A stretch of DNA of 64,000 nt, taken from Neiella holothuriorum (GTDB taxonomy: Bacteria > Pseudomonadota > Gammaproteobacteria > Enterobacterales > Neiellaceae). The position numbers and the translations under genes were made by a program. The notes under the pieces are model-generated. The model ran no database searches. It was not told the origin of the DNA and saw nothing but the letters and a program-made list of their open reading frames with translations. Every line of letters starts with the position of its first letter. Within the stretch, counting starts at the first letter, position 1. The stretch is from contig NZ_JAHZSS010000009.1 in NCBI RefSeq assembly GCF_019457915.1, forward strand, positions 1-64,000, given 5' to 3'. Positions 1 to 8,667 of the stretch are shown here, one piece after another.

Positions 1-214
<214 letters not shown>

Positions 215-429
215 CTAATTTTGAACCCGTTGGTATGAACCCGCTTGAGAAACGGTGAGGGTTGAGAAAAACTGGTAGACTATTGCCGCTTTACTCCAGC
301 GTACCGGAGTGAAACCGACGTTAAAATTTGTGTTGTCGCGGATGTTACCTGCTTCTGGTGTTTTTTTCATCCCAAGCGATTCACCTGCGCTAACACCATG
401 TCAGTAAAATGAGTTGAGCCCGCTAAGTC

Positions 430-1011
430 ATGCGTAAAAAATCTAACAAACATGCCGCGAGCGGCGGCCAAATTCGTATCATTGCCGGCCAGTGGCGCGG
501 GCGAAAATTACCTGTTCATGATTTGCAAGGCTTGCGGCCCACCACCGATCGGCAAAAAGAAACTTTATTTAATTGGCTTCAAGGCGAATTAGATGGCGCC
601 AACGTACTGGATTTATATGCTGGTGCGGGTGGCTTGGGGTTTGAAGCCTTATCGCGGTATGCCGAATCATTGATTGCCGTCGAGCGAGATGGTCAGGCGG
701 CTAAGCAACTTAAAGCCAATGCACAAACATTGCAGGCGCAAGCACAAATTATTCAATCTGATGTACTCAGCTACTTGCAGCAAACGCCGCACTCATTTGA
801 TTTGGTGTTTGTCGATCCACCCTATGGCAAAGACCTATTAGCACCAACCTTGAGTGCGCTGCAGCCTTGGTTGGCGGAAGAGGCTTGGGTTTATACGGAA
901 TCAGAAGCGGGGTTGGTATTGCCACAACTGCCGGCGAACTGGCAGCTGTGGCGCGAAAAAGTGGCGGGGCAAGCCCACGCCAGACTTTATCGATTAACCT
1001 CTGAAGACTGA
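430..1011 (+). CDS. rsmD: 16S rRNA (guanine(966)-N2)-methyltransferase RsmD
   Basis: 193 residues, the usual family size. RsmD methylates N2 of G966 in 16S rRNA on the small-subunit assembly intermediate using S-adenosylmethionine. The N-terminus has the family signature GQIRIIAGQWRGRKLPV and RPTTDR; the SAM-binding loop is LDLYAGAGGLGFEALSR (about residues 60-77); the catalytic motif DPPY is near residue 133; REKVAGQ lies near the C-terminus. The ATG at 430 puts these motifs at the same distances as in E. coli RsmD, though no strong ribosome site precedes it. Its last 25 bases overlap the 3' end of the convergent efflux pump gene. Confidence 0.96.
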   Translation: MRKKSNKHAASGGQIRIIAGQWRGRKLPVHDLQGLRPTTDRQKETLFNWLQGELDGANVLDLYAGAGGLGFEALSRYAESLIAVERDGQAAKQLKANAQTLQAQAQIIQSDVLSYLQQTPHSFDLVFVDPPYGKDLLAPTLSALQPWLAEEAWVYTESEAGLVLPQLPANWQLWREKVAGQAHARLYRLTSED

Positions 1012-4000
1012 GCTTCCTCGGCAGGCGCAGACGAGGCTTTGCCGGCCTGGAGGGCCAGCTGACGATCAAGTTCGTGAGCAACGTCATCTGGCGAGCCGCT
1101 ACCACGTGCGAGTAAACCGTATACCGACGGCACAATCACGAGGGTGAACGCCGTTGCCACGATAATCCCGGTTAATACCACCACGCCAATCACAATGCGG
1201 GTTTCACTACCGGCCCCCGAGCTGAGTACTAGCGGTAATGCGCCCAATGCGGTAGTGACAGCGGTCATGAGAATTGGCCGTAAACGCTGACCTGCGGCCT
1301 CGACAATCGCATCCTCGAATGGCGTACCTTGGTCACGCAGCTGGTTGGTAAATTCTACAATCAGAATACCGTTCTTAGCTGCGAGGCCAATCAGCATAAT
1401 AATGCCGATCTGGCTGTAAATGTTGAGCGACTGACCAAACAAGTACAGCCCCAACAATGCACCGAATATCGCTAGCGGTACCGTCAGCATGATCACAAGC
1501 GGGTGGATGTAGCTTTCAAACTGCGCCGCTAACACCAAAAACACCACTAACAACGCCATGGTGAACACGAAGTAGATGGAGCCGCCGGAGTCTTGATAGT
1601 CCTGTGATTGGCCTTTGTAGCTAATCATGGCATCGGCGGGCAGGTAGGTGTGGGCAATATCGTTAAGGTAGCTTAATGCCTCACCTAGGGTGTAACCATC
1701 GGCCAAGCTGCCTTCTAACGTAATGGCGCGCATCCGGTTATAGCGATTAAGCGACGTGGCGTCGGCAAACTCTTCGACTTCTACCAAGTTCGATAGCGGT
1801 ATTAGCTCACCAGTATTGGCACTGCGCACGTACATATTAGTCATGTCTGTGGCGGTGTTCTGGCGGTCACGTTCACCTTCTAGAATGACGTCATATTCTT
1901 CGCCACGCATCATGAAGGTGGTCACAACACGCGAGCCTTGCATGGTTTCTAGCGTGCGACCAATCTCAGAGATTGAAACACCAAGATCACCGGCTCGTTC
2001 GGTATCAACCACCACGCGAAGTTGTGGCTTGGTTTCTTTGAAGTCATGATCAAGACCAACGATATTCGGGTTCTTGCTGGCTTCACGGATCATAATGTCA
2101 CGCCAGCGCGCCAACTCCTCGTAGTCACTGCCACCAAGAACAAATTGAATTGGCTTGCCAACACCGCCACCTAGAGCTTGGCGCATGACAGGGAATGCAC
2201 GAACGCCGGCCAAATCGCCAATTTTTTCCTTCACCTCATTCATTAACTGCCAAGCGCTTGGCCTGTTTTCCCAGTCATTTAGGACCAAAATGGCAAAGCC
2301 GCCAGCAAAGTTTGAGGTGGAGCCAAATGAACGCGGCGTTCGGATCAGCAAGCGCTTCACGTCACCACGTTCGGTCATCGGCATCAGGCGGCGTTCAATC
2401 TCATCCATGTATTCTTTGCTGAATTGATAAGTGGCGCCCTCATGCGCATTCACAATAATGAAAAATGCGCCGCGATCTTCTTTTGGCGTGAATTCATCAG
2501 GTACTTGACTGAACAGCACGGTTACCGCACCAACGGCAGCAATAATGATGGCAAAGGTCAGCCAAGGTTTTTTAATGCGCTTACGGAGGCTGGCTTGATA
2601 GCTGGTCCGCACCCGATCGAGCGCCGAATCCATTTTGCGCGTCAGCCAGCTTGGCTTTTCGTTGGGCTTAAGTAGCTTCGAGCACATCATCGGTGACAGG
2701 GTCAACGCAACTAAGCTTGAGAAAGCCACAGCTGCCGACATGGCCACGGCAAATTCGGTAAATAGCTTGCCGATATCGCCATCCAAGAACGTGATGGGCA
2801 AGAACACGGCGATCAAAACCAGCGTGGTGGCAACAACTGCGAATGAAACCTGACGAGCACCGAGGTAAGAGGCAACGAGTGGCGATTCGCCTGACTCAAT
2901 GCGTCGGTGGATATTTTCGAGCATCACGATGGCGTCATCAACCACCATCCCGATGGCTAAAATCATCGCCAGTAAGGTTAATAGGTTGATGGTAAAGCCG
3001 AGCAAATACAGAATGATAAAGGTGCCCATTAGGGAAACCGGCACCGTCAATGCTGGGATCAGCATGGCTCGAACGTTACCCAGAAATAGCAAGATGACGA
3101 GAATGACCAAACCCATGGCAATAAATAGTGTTTGGTAAACCTCATCAATGGAACGCTCAATAAATACCGACGAGTCGTAACTGTTGAGGACCTCCATGCC
3201 TTCGGGCAATTGTTCATTCACTTCTTTAACCAGCGCCTGAACGCCTTTGGCTACTTCCAGTGTGTTGGCGGTGGACTGCTTGGTAATCCCCAAGCCGACC
3301 ATGGGAACCCCATTGCCGCGGAACGATTTTCGTTTTTCCGACGGGCCAATTTCGACCCGTGCGACATCGCGCATCCGTACTAAGTAATTATTATCGCCGC
3401 GCGCAATCACCAAGTTAGAAAACTGCTCGGCAGTGTCATAGGCTCGCTGAATACGCACGGTAAACATGATGTTGTCGGATTCAATGTTACCGGCAGGTAA
3501 TTCAACATTTTCACGTCGCAGTGCGCTTTCAATGTCATTGACCGTAAGGTCGCGAGCAGCTAGCGCTTCGCGGTCGAGCCAAATACGCAATGAATAATCG
3601 AGACCACCACCAATACGCACGCGCGCTACACCGTCAATCACGCTGAACCGGTCTTCCAAATAACGCCTGGCGTAATCTGTCAGCTCCATTAAATTCATGC
3701 GATCGGACGTCAGGTTAAGCCACATGATGGTGTCATCATCAGCGCCTGCTTTGGTGACTTCTGGTGGATCTGCTTCTTCCGGTAAGTTATTGAGAATTCG
3801 TGAAACTCGTTCTCGAATATCGTTCGCTGCGGCATCAATGTCGCGGGAGATATTGAACTCAATAGTGATCCGTGACCGACCATCTTGAGAGCTAGAAACC
3901 ACATTGCGAATGCCTTCAACGCCAGCAATTCGATCCTCAATCAATTTGGTAATGCGGCTTTCAACCACCGACGCGGAGGCGCCTCGGTAGTTGGTGCTAA

Positions 4001-4139
4001 TGGAAACCACTGGCGCATCAATGTCCGGATATTCGCGCAACGGCAGCTTATCGAATGCGACCAAGCCAAAGGCCAGCAGCAATAAGCTGAGAACCGAGGC
4101 GAAGACGGGACGCTTTACAGAAACGTCGGTCAGGATCAT
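987..4139 (-). CDS. RND multidrug efflux pump, inner-membrane permease (HAE1 family)
   Basis: 1050 residues, full length for a hydrophobe/amphiphile RND transporter. Such trimeric pumps export drugs, detergents or metabolites from the inner membrane and periplasm, driven by protons. Visible features: cytoplasmic start MILTDVSVKRPVFASVLS leading into TM1; TM4 motif AIGMVVDDAIVMLENI with the paired Asp of the proton relay; TM10-11 region GLAAKNGILIVEF with the relay Lys; two large periplasmic loops. Its ATG overlaps the stop of the upstream membrane fusion gene by 4 bp, so the two are translationally coupled. No outer-membrane TolC-like gene is adjacent, so an unlinked one is probably used. The substrate cannot be read from the sequence. 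Confidence 0.96.
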   Translation of the reverse strand: MILTDVSVKRPVFASVLSLLLLAFGLVAFDKLPLREYPDIDAPVVSISTNYRGASASVVESRITKLIEDRIAGVEGIRNVVSSSQDGRSRITIEFNISRDIDAAANDIRERVSRILNNLPEEADPPEVTKAGADDDTIMWLNLTSDRMNLMELTDYARRYLEDRFSVIDGVARVRIGGGLDYSLRIWLDREALAARDLTVNDIESALRRENVELPAGNIESDNIMFTVRIQRAYDTAEQFSNLVIARGDNNYLVRMRDVARVEIGPSEKRKSFRGNGVPMVGLGITKQSTANTLEVAKGVQALVKEVNEQLPEGMEVLNSYDSSVFIERSIDEVYQTLFIAMGLVILVILLFLGNVRAMLIPALTVPVSLMGTFIILYLLGFTINLLTLLAMILAIGMVVDDAIVMLENIHRRIESGESPLVASYLGARQVSFAVVATTLVLIAVFLPITFLDGDIGKLFTEFAVAMSAAVAFSSLVALTLSPMMCSKLLKPNEKPSWLTRKMDSALDRVRTSYQASLRKRIKKPWLTFAIIIAAVGAVTVLFSQVPDEFTPKEDRGAFFIIVNAHEGATYQFSKEYMDEIERRLMPMTERGDVKRLLIRTPRSFGSTSNFAGGFAILVLNDWENRPSAWQLMNEVKEKIGDLAGVRAFPVMRQALGGGVGKPIQFVLGGSDYEELARWRDIMIREASKNPNIVGLDHDFKETKPQLRVVVDTERAGDLGVSISEIGRTLETMQGSRVVTTFMMRGEEYDVILEGERDRQNTATDMTNMYVRSANTGELIPLSNLVEVEEFADATSLNRYNRMRAITLEGSLADGYTLGEALSYLNDIAHTYLPADAMISYKGQSQDYQDSGGSIYFVFTMALLVVFLVLAAQFESYIHPLVIMLTVPLAIFGALLGLYLFGQSLNIYSQIGIIMLIGLAAKNGILIVEFTNQLRDQGTPFEDAIVEAAGQRLRPILMTAVTTALGALPLVLSSGAGSETRIVIGVVVLTGIIVATAFTLVIVPSVYGLLARGSGSPDDVAHELDRQLALQAGKASSAPAEEAQSSEVNR

Positions 4140-5194
4140 GATTCACCCTCACGCCAAGTTTCTTCTTGGATCTCGACCTTGGCGCCGGCGCGAACTTTTA
4201 GTCGCCCTTCAATCACCATGCGCTCGCCGGGCTCGATGCCACTTAGGATTTCAACCATGCCATTTTGGCGCATGCCGATTTCGATTTCTTTTTGGCTTAC
4301 GGTGTTTTCGTCATCAATTAAGTAAACGTAGTGCTTGTCTTGCAGCATGATCAACGCTTGCTCTGGCGCTGCGAACACCTCATGGCGTGCGCGTATCACT
4401 TGCACCCGCATCAGCATGCCTGGACGCAGGGCAGAGTCCTCGTTGTCAATTAATGCACGCACACTGATCGCGCGCGTTACTGGATCAATACGTGTTGCTA
4501 AGCTGCTAATTTTGCCAGTAAAGGTGCGGCCTGGGTAGGCTGCACTTGTGGTGGCGATTTCGGTTCCAGGAGTGACTGCTGTGAGGAAGCGTTCAGGGAT
4601 TTGGAAGTCCAGTTTGAGCACACTAATGTCATCGAGGGTAGTGATTAACGTACCTGGGGTGACCAAGGCGCCGGTACTGACTTGGCGAAAACCAAGGTGA
4701 CCAGGAAATGGCGCTGTGATGATGCGATCATCGAGATTAGACTGGGCTTCTGCAACGCGCGCTTGGCCAACATCAATCAAGGATTGCAGGCGGTCTAACT
4801 CTGAGCTGGCCACGGTGCGTTTGCGGACTAAGTCCTCAATCCGTTTGTACTCGCGTTGCTGCTCCGCCAAATAGACTTTGGCTGCTTGTAATTGTGCTTG
4901 CTGCTCACCACTTTGCAGTCTTACCAGAACTTGGCCTTGTTCAACGGCCTGTCCGTCTTTGAAACGCACTTCGACAATCTTGTCGGTGGTGTTGGCGGTT
5001 ACTTCGATATTACTGTTGGCTTGCAAGGTTCCAAGCGCTTCGAAGCGATCTTCCATAATCATTTGAGTCATTGTCGCTGCGACAACAGAAGCCATTGGCC
5101 GCTGTCGTTTTTCAATGGCGGCATTCTGCTGGTAACGCCAGTAGACGCCACCCGCAACTGCGATAATAACGAGTGCAATAATGATACGTTTCAT
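4136..5194 (-). CDS. RND efflux periplasmic adaptor (membrane fusion protein)
   Basis: 352 residues. An N-terminal hydrophobic anchor (MKRIIIALVIIAVAGGVYW) is followed by the barrel-sandwich (lipoyl-like) half near residues 60-95, a coiled-coil hairpin (about 95-150, rich in Gln/Glu/Arg), the second lipoyl half (ITAPFPGHLGFRQVSTGALV) and beta-barrel/membrane-proximal domains, the HlyD/AcrA-type order. It bridges the permease encoded immediately downstream (4-bp overlap) to an outer-membrane channel. It lacks the lipobox Cys of AcrA, so it is probably anchored by the N-terminal helix. It lies 48 bp downstream of yjaG on the same strand and may belong to that transcription unit. Confidence 0.94.
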   Translation of the reverse strand: MKRIIIALVIIAVAGGVYWRYQQNAAIEKRQRPMASVVAATMTQMIMEDRFEALGTLQANSNIEVTANTTDKIVEVRFKDGQAVEQGQVLVRLQSGEQQAQLQAAKVYLAEQQREYKRIEDLVRKRTVASSELDRLQSLIDVGQARVAEAQSNLDDRIITAPFPGHLGFRQVSTGALVTPGTLITTLDDISVLKLDFQIPERFLTAVTPGTEIATTSAAYPGRTFTGKISSLATRIDPVTRAISVRALIDNEDSALRPGMLMRVQVIRARHEVFAAPEQALIMLQDKHYVYLIDDENTVSQKEIEIGMRQNGMVEILSGIEPGERMVIEGRLKVRAGAKVEIQEETWREGES

Positions 5195-5242
5195 TGGGAC
5201 GGTTTCCTGTCGGTAAACTGGATTTTTAGTTTTAATTATTAG

Positions 5243-5812
5243 TTATCGTTCGATGCCAATACTGCTAACGCCTTGCTCCCGAATCAGTTGGCGCAATGCT
5301 TTATTGTGTTGGTAGTCGAGTTTGGCTTTACCGGCTACGTGAGCCAGAATTTCTTGTTGGCAGTCGTGTTCAAATGCCATCAAGGGTTGATCGCTTAAAC
5401 GGTCACCGTCACCAAGCTCAACGGTTGCTTCAATGAAGCGAGCAACGCTAGCCCGTGATAACCGGCTAATGCTCACGACTTGCTCGACATCTTTTTGAAT
5501 CAGTAATTGCAGGCAATGATCGATGGCCATGGCTGCGTCGAGGCTGAGGTAGCTACCTAAGCTGTCATCTGTGCTGGGATCGGGGATTAAGTCTTGCAAT
5601 TTTTCGGCTTGTTTGACGAAGTCGATCCGACTGCCTGCTACCGTTAAGTGCTCCCAAACGGTGTCCAAAATTGCGCGCGCTTTGCGGCCAGCATCGTTTT
5701 CCTGAGCATCAGCAAACAATTGCCAATTGGGCAGCATTCGTTCGGCAATCGCGGCACAAAAAGCAACATGCTGCCAGTCCTCGATTGCTCTGAGTTGGTC
5801 GTTAAATGACAT
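5243..5812 (-). CDS. yjaG: DUF416 family protein YjaG
   Basis: 189 residues from the ATG at 5812. Family features visible: LRAIEDWQHVAFCAAIAERMLPNW at the N-terminus, WEHLTV near residue 55, SLDAAMAIDHCLQLL in the middle, and the C-terminal ending LREQ-like/SSIGIER that mirrors SNIGI in E. coli YjaG. The molecular function of DUF416 is not established. The reading frame continues 14 codons upstream, but the ribosome site AAGGAG (5822-5827) is 9 bases before the 5812 ATG, deciding the start. The preceding gene stops 2 bases upstream, so this is an operon with yhgN and the DUF2007 gene. Confidence 0.9.
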   Translation of the reverse strand: MSFNDQLRAIEDWQHVAFCAAIAERMLPNWQLFADAQENDAGRKARAILDTVWEHLTVAGSRIDFVKQAEKLQDLIPDPSTDDSLGSYLSLDAAMAIDHCLQLLIQKDVEQVVSISRLSRASVARFIEATVELGDGDRLSDQPLMAFEHDCQQEILAHVAGKAKLDYQHNKALRQLIREQGVSSIGIER

Positions 5813-5814
5813 GA

Positions 5815-6135
5815 CTATTGACTCCTTAGTGCAGGGGAGCCGCATTGCCAGCAAATATCAAAGCTGGCGGGATTCGACTCATTACATTGTTGGCAATGCC
5901 AATGCCCTGTTACATTTTTCTGTTGTTGCCACTGTTGCATGATTTGTTGTGCTTGGTTGAAGCTTGTCTCATCAACCCAAAGCTCAATTTGCAACAAGTC
6001 TGCAGGCAACTCACCGACGGCTCCGGTGAGCGACTCGCCACGAATGTCTACCTCAATGCGTTGTTGCTCGAGTAACCCTGCAAGCAACCTCGCTTCAATA
6101 CTGTTTTCTGCTCTGTAAAGGCGCTGGCGTGGCAT
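5815..6135 (-). CDS. DUF2007 (putative signal-transducing) protein with C-terminal zinc ribbon
   Basis: 106 residues. The first 70 (MPRQRLYRAENSIEARLLAGLLEQQ, then GELPADLLQIELWVDE) match the DUF2007 fold, an alpha-beta domain related to PII/ACT-like folds. The C-terminal 30 residues contain two Cys-x2-Cys knuckles, CQQC and CWQC, about 14 residues apart, a likely zinc ribbon. Its ATG shares one base with the stop of yhgN, and yjaG starts 2 bases after its stop, so it is the middle gene of a coupled trio. The function is unknown; protein-protein interaction is the commonest guess for this family. Confidence 0.85.
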   Translation of the reverse strand: MPRQRLYRAENSIEARLLAGLLEQQRIEVDIRGESLTGAVGELPADLLQIELWVDETSFNQAQQIMQQWQQQKNVTGHWHCQQCNESNPASFDICWQCGSPALRSQ

Positions 6136-6731
6136 TAATGCATGCTCGCTTCAAGGTAATCGGCAATGCCATCGAGGAACATTTGTACGCTCAGCATTAC
6201 CAATATCATCCCCATCAGTTTTTCCATTGCTGTTAAGCCTCGTTCACCGAGCCACTTATGGAAGTTCTGTGAAAACAACAGAATCAAAGTCGTTGGTACC
6301 CAAGCGGCCAGTAGCGCGATGGTCCAATCGGTCATCCTGCCGGGCTCTTGATTAGCAAGTAGCAACAGCGCCGCCAAAATGGACGGGCCGGCAACCAGCG
6401 GAATCGCCATGGGCACAATGAGCGGCTCTTCACCTGCGGCTAAGCCAATAACGCCACCGGGCTGTGGAAAGATCATTCGAATTGCAATTAAAAACAAAAT
6501 GATACCGCCAGCAATGCTGACTGCTTCTTGCTTTAGGTGCAAAAACGACAAGATCGCTGAGCCGGTATAAAGGAACAGCAACATGATCGCCAAAGCAATG
6601 ACCAACTCGCGGATTAACACGATGCGACGCCGCTTCGGATCAACTTGTTTCAGGATGGACATGAATATGGGTAAGTTGCCCAAAGGATCCATGATTAGAA
6701 ACAACATGGCGGCAGCCGATAGGGTTTCCAT
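6135..6731 (-). CDS. yhgN: MarC/YhgN family inner-membrane protein
   Basis: 198 residues with six hydrophobic segments. Family signatures are clear: LFLIMDPLGNLPIFMSILK near the N-terminus, GGIILFLIAIRMIFP in TM3, GEEPLIVPMAIPLVAGPSILAALLLL in the re-entrant/TM4 region, and ERLMG-like EKLMGMILVMLSVQMFLDGI at the end. MarC-family proteins are inner-membrane proteins of unsettled transport role; the older link to multiple antibiotic resistance is not supported for E. coli MarC. A GTG two codons upstream is in frame, but GAGG at 6737-6740 fits the ATG at 6731. This is the first gene of a minus-strand cluster with DUF2007, yjaG and possibly the RND pair. Confidence 0.93.
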   Translation of the reverse strand: METLSAAAMLFLIMDPLGNLPIFMSILKQVDPKRRRIVLIRELVIALAIMLLFLYTGSAILSFLHLKQEAVSIAGGIILFLIAIRMIFPQPGGVIGLAAGEEPLIVPMAIPLVAGPSILAALLLLANQEPGRMTDWTIALLAAWVPTTLILLFSQNFHKWLGERGLTAMEKLMGMILVMLSVQMFLDGIADYLEASMH

Positions 6732-6916
6732 TATCACCTCAATGAAATGCCAAAGAAAATTGGCCGCGAGTCTACCACAGTGATTTGAGCAAAATGCCTA
6801 GCAACCAGAGCCTTTGCAAAAGAAGAACTGTAAATAATTGTAAGGATTATAGAACAGCACCGGAAACTAACGTCTGTAGTGGCTAGTGTGCGGCTGTTTG
6901 GGGCTTTTACGAACGC

Positions 6917-6945
6917 TTGTTGCCGGCAGTGCGAATGATTAGAAT
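6917..6945 (+). promoter_or_regulatory. Candidate sigma-70 promoter for the DUF1820 gene
   Basis: TTGTTG at 6917-6922 and TAGAAT at 6940-6945 are separated by 17 bp, 24 bases before the ATG at 6970. The match is moderate; no other candidate in the 238-bp divergent gap is better. Confidence 0.45.
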
Positions 6946-6969
6946 AGCGCACCTATTTTGGAGGCTGTC

Positions 6970-7317
6970 ATGTCAGAACAAGGCTCAAAACAAAGCTCAG
7001 AGCAACGCCTTTTGTATCGCATTCAATTTGTCGTCAATGGTGAGCAGTATCAACTATTTGTGCGTGAAGTCGTGCAAGGAAGTTTATGGGGCTTTATTGA
7101 AATTGCCGACTTTGTTTGGAATACCCAATCTGAGCTTCTTGTCGATACCGCGGAAGAGCGTTTAAAGAGTGAGTTTGCCGGTGTGAATCGCACTTACTTG
7201 CCAATGCATAACGTGTTGCGAATTGATGCCGTTGAGCAACGAGGGCGCGCGAGCATCAAACCGCTATCAGACAAAGTAACGCCGTTTCCCGCGCCAATCT
7301 ATACCAAGGGTAAGTAG
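6970..7317 (+). CDS. DUF1820 family protein
   Basis: 115 residues. The conserved core YRIQFVVNGEQYQLFVREV, LWGFIEIADFVW, KSEFAGVNRTYLPMHNVLRIDAVE is the DUF1820 signature, a family of small cytosolic proteins common in Pseudomonas and related gammaproteobacteria, with no established function. GGAGG at 6960-6964 lies 5 bases before the ATG at 6970; the frame is open from a TTG at 6958, but that codon overlaps the ribosome site and is not used. It is monocistronic: divergent from yhgN and convergent with the chemoreceptor gene. Confidence 0.9.
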   Translation: MSEQGSKQSSEQRLLYRIQFVVNGEQYQLFVREVVQGSLWGFIEIADFVWNTQSELLVDTAEERLKSEFAGVNRTYLPMHNVLRIDAVEQRGRASIKPLSDKVTPFPAPIYTKGK

Positions 7318-7339
7318 CGCTTATCCGTTGAACGGAGCG

Positions 7340-7370
7340 CTGCTGTCAAACGTGCGTCGTTTAACAGCAG
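7340..7370. terminator. Inverted repeat between convergent genes, probable transcript end
   Basis: CTGCTGTCAAACG (7340-7352), a 5-base loop, then CGTTTAACAGCAG (7358-7370): 13-bp arms with one mismatch (a G-U pair on the minus-strand RNA). It lies between the stops of the DUF1820 and chemoreceptor genes. There is no T-run, so it is not a classical intrinsic terminator. Confidence 0.5.
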
Positions 7371-7378
7371 TGAGTGCT

Positions 7379-8509
7379 TTACTGTTGTAGCTGGGCGACG
7401 ACTTGCCGCAACGCATTGGTTTCACCGGCTAACTGTTGGCCATTGTCTTTTGCCACCTGAATATTACCCGATACGCTGTCTGACAACGCTTGCAATGAAC
7501 TGACATGTTGGCTGGCGGTTTCTGCCACTTGTTGTTGCGATGTGGCATTTTGAGCAATTTCATTGTTCATATCGCTAATCGACGTGACGCTGGCGCGAAT
7601 ATGTTCGAGCGCATCGCTAACCTTGGCCGAGGTTTCAATGGTTTGCTGCGCGGCCGTTTGGCTTTCTCGCATGGCGGTATTGGCTTCGCCTGATGCGCGC
7701 TGCAATTCATTAATGATGGATTCAATTTCTTCGGTGGATTGCTGAGTTTTTTGAGCCAGCGATCGAACTTCGTCGGCCACCACGGCAAACCCTCTACCTT
7801 GCTCCCCGGCGCGAGCCGCTTCAATTGCGGCGTTTAACGCCAGCAAATTGGTTTGTTCTGCAATGGAACGAATCACCGTTAGCGCAGAGCTGATGTTGTC
7901 GCTATTTTCGCGCAGTGTTTCCACTTTCATTGCGGTGGTATCAATTTGCTCCGTCAACTGATTCACCGTATCCATAGAGCTGATCACAATGGCAGCACCG
8001 TTATCTGCAAATTCACGCGTACTGTGGGTTTGCTCGGCGGCGCTGCTGGCATTGCTCGCCACTGCGGTCGCATTGCTATTGAGTTCAGACAGGGTTTCTG
8101 CAAGAGACGTCAATTCGCGTTGTTGCTGGCCGTTAACCGTTAAGGTGTTATCACTGGCAGCAGCCATGCTTTCGGCGTTCATTTCCACCGTTTCGCTGAG
8201 CTGATGAACTTGACTGGCGACTTGAGACAGCTTGGTTTGTTGCTCGGCACACATGGCTTGCACCAGTGTCACTGGATCTGGTTGATTCGCAGACAATTGA
8301 GGATGTTTGCTGGCCATTTGTTGGAGCGGCTGCATGAGCCATTGTTGGGTGCCCCACCAATTTGCCAAGGCCAACAGCAACAAAATGACCGCAGTAAGCA
8401 CAACGGCTGCGCCGATGCTAAGCGAGTTAGTCACTAGCGTAGAGCCAATAATGATGAGTGTCACCGGTGCGGCGCTCAGTAAGGTTAAGCGCAGTGCAAG
8501 ACCAGCCAT
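7379..8509 (-). CDS. Methyl-accepting chemotaxis protein without periplasmic sensor domain
   Basis: 376 residues. Two closely spaced hydrophobic segments fill residues 1-50 ([19 protein letters not shown] and [19 protein letters not shown]), leaving only a tiny external loop. A long coiled-coil cytoplasmic domain follows, with the highly conserved hairpin tip [35 protein letters not shown] that docks CheA and CheW. It thus resembles transducers that sense membrane or cytosolic cues rather than a periplasmic ligand. No clear HAMP domain and no C-terminal CheR-binding pentapeptide are visible. An AAAGGA site precedes the ATG at 8509. No che genes are nearby, so its array partners are elsewhere. 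The ligand is unknown. Confidence 0.93.
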   Translation of the reverse strand: MAGLALRLTLLSAAPVTLIIIGSTLVTNSLSIGAAVVLTAVILLLLALANWWGTQQWLMQPLQQMASKHPQLSANQPDPVTLVQAMCAEQQTKLSQVASQVHQLSETVEMNAESMAAASDNTLTVNGQQQRELTSLAETLSELNSNATAVASNASSAAEQTHSTREFADNGAAIVISSMDTVNQLTEQIDTTAMKVETLRENSDNISSALTVIRSIAEQTNLLALNAAIEAARAGEQGRGFAVVADEVRSLAQKTQQSTEEIESIINELQRASGEANTAMRESQTAAQQTIETSAKVSDALEHIRASVTSISDMNNEIAQNATSQQQVAETASQHVSSLQALSDSVSGNIQVAKDNGQQLAGETNALRQVVAQLQQ

Positions 8510-8667
8510 AGGAATGATTCCTTTTGTAATTCGTGCCGCTTTGAGGCGACGACGGTATGTCGAGCTATTATCGACACTGTTGGCCGAAGCTTGAATTGTC
8601 TGACAATAATTTTTTGGTTACGTGATGTAAACCATTTCTCATCTTAGGTGCTGATAGCTATGTAGTT

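Noticed and set aside
987-1011. Tail overlap of rsmD and the efflux permease as a frameshift or annotation error
   Set aside because: Both stop codons are clean and both C-termini fit their families; a 25-bp convergent overlap is ordinary.
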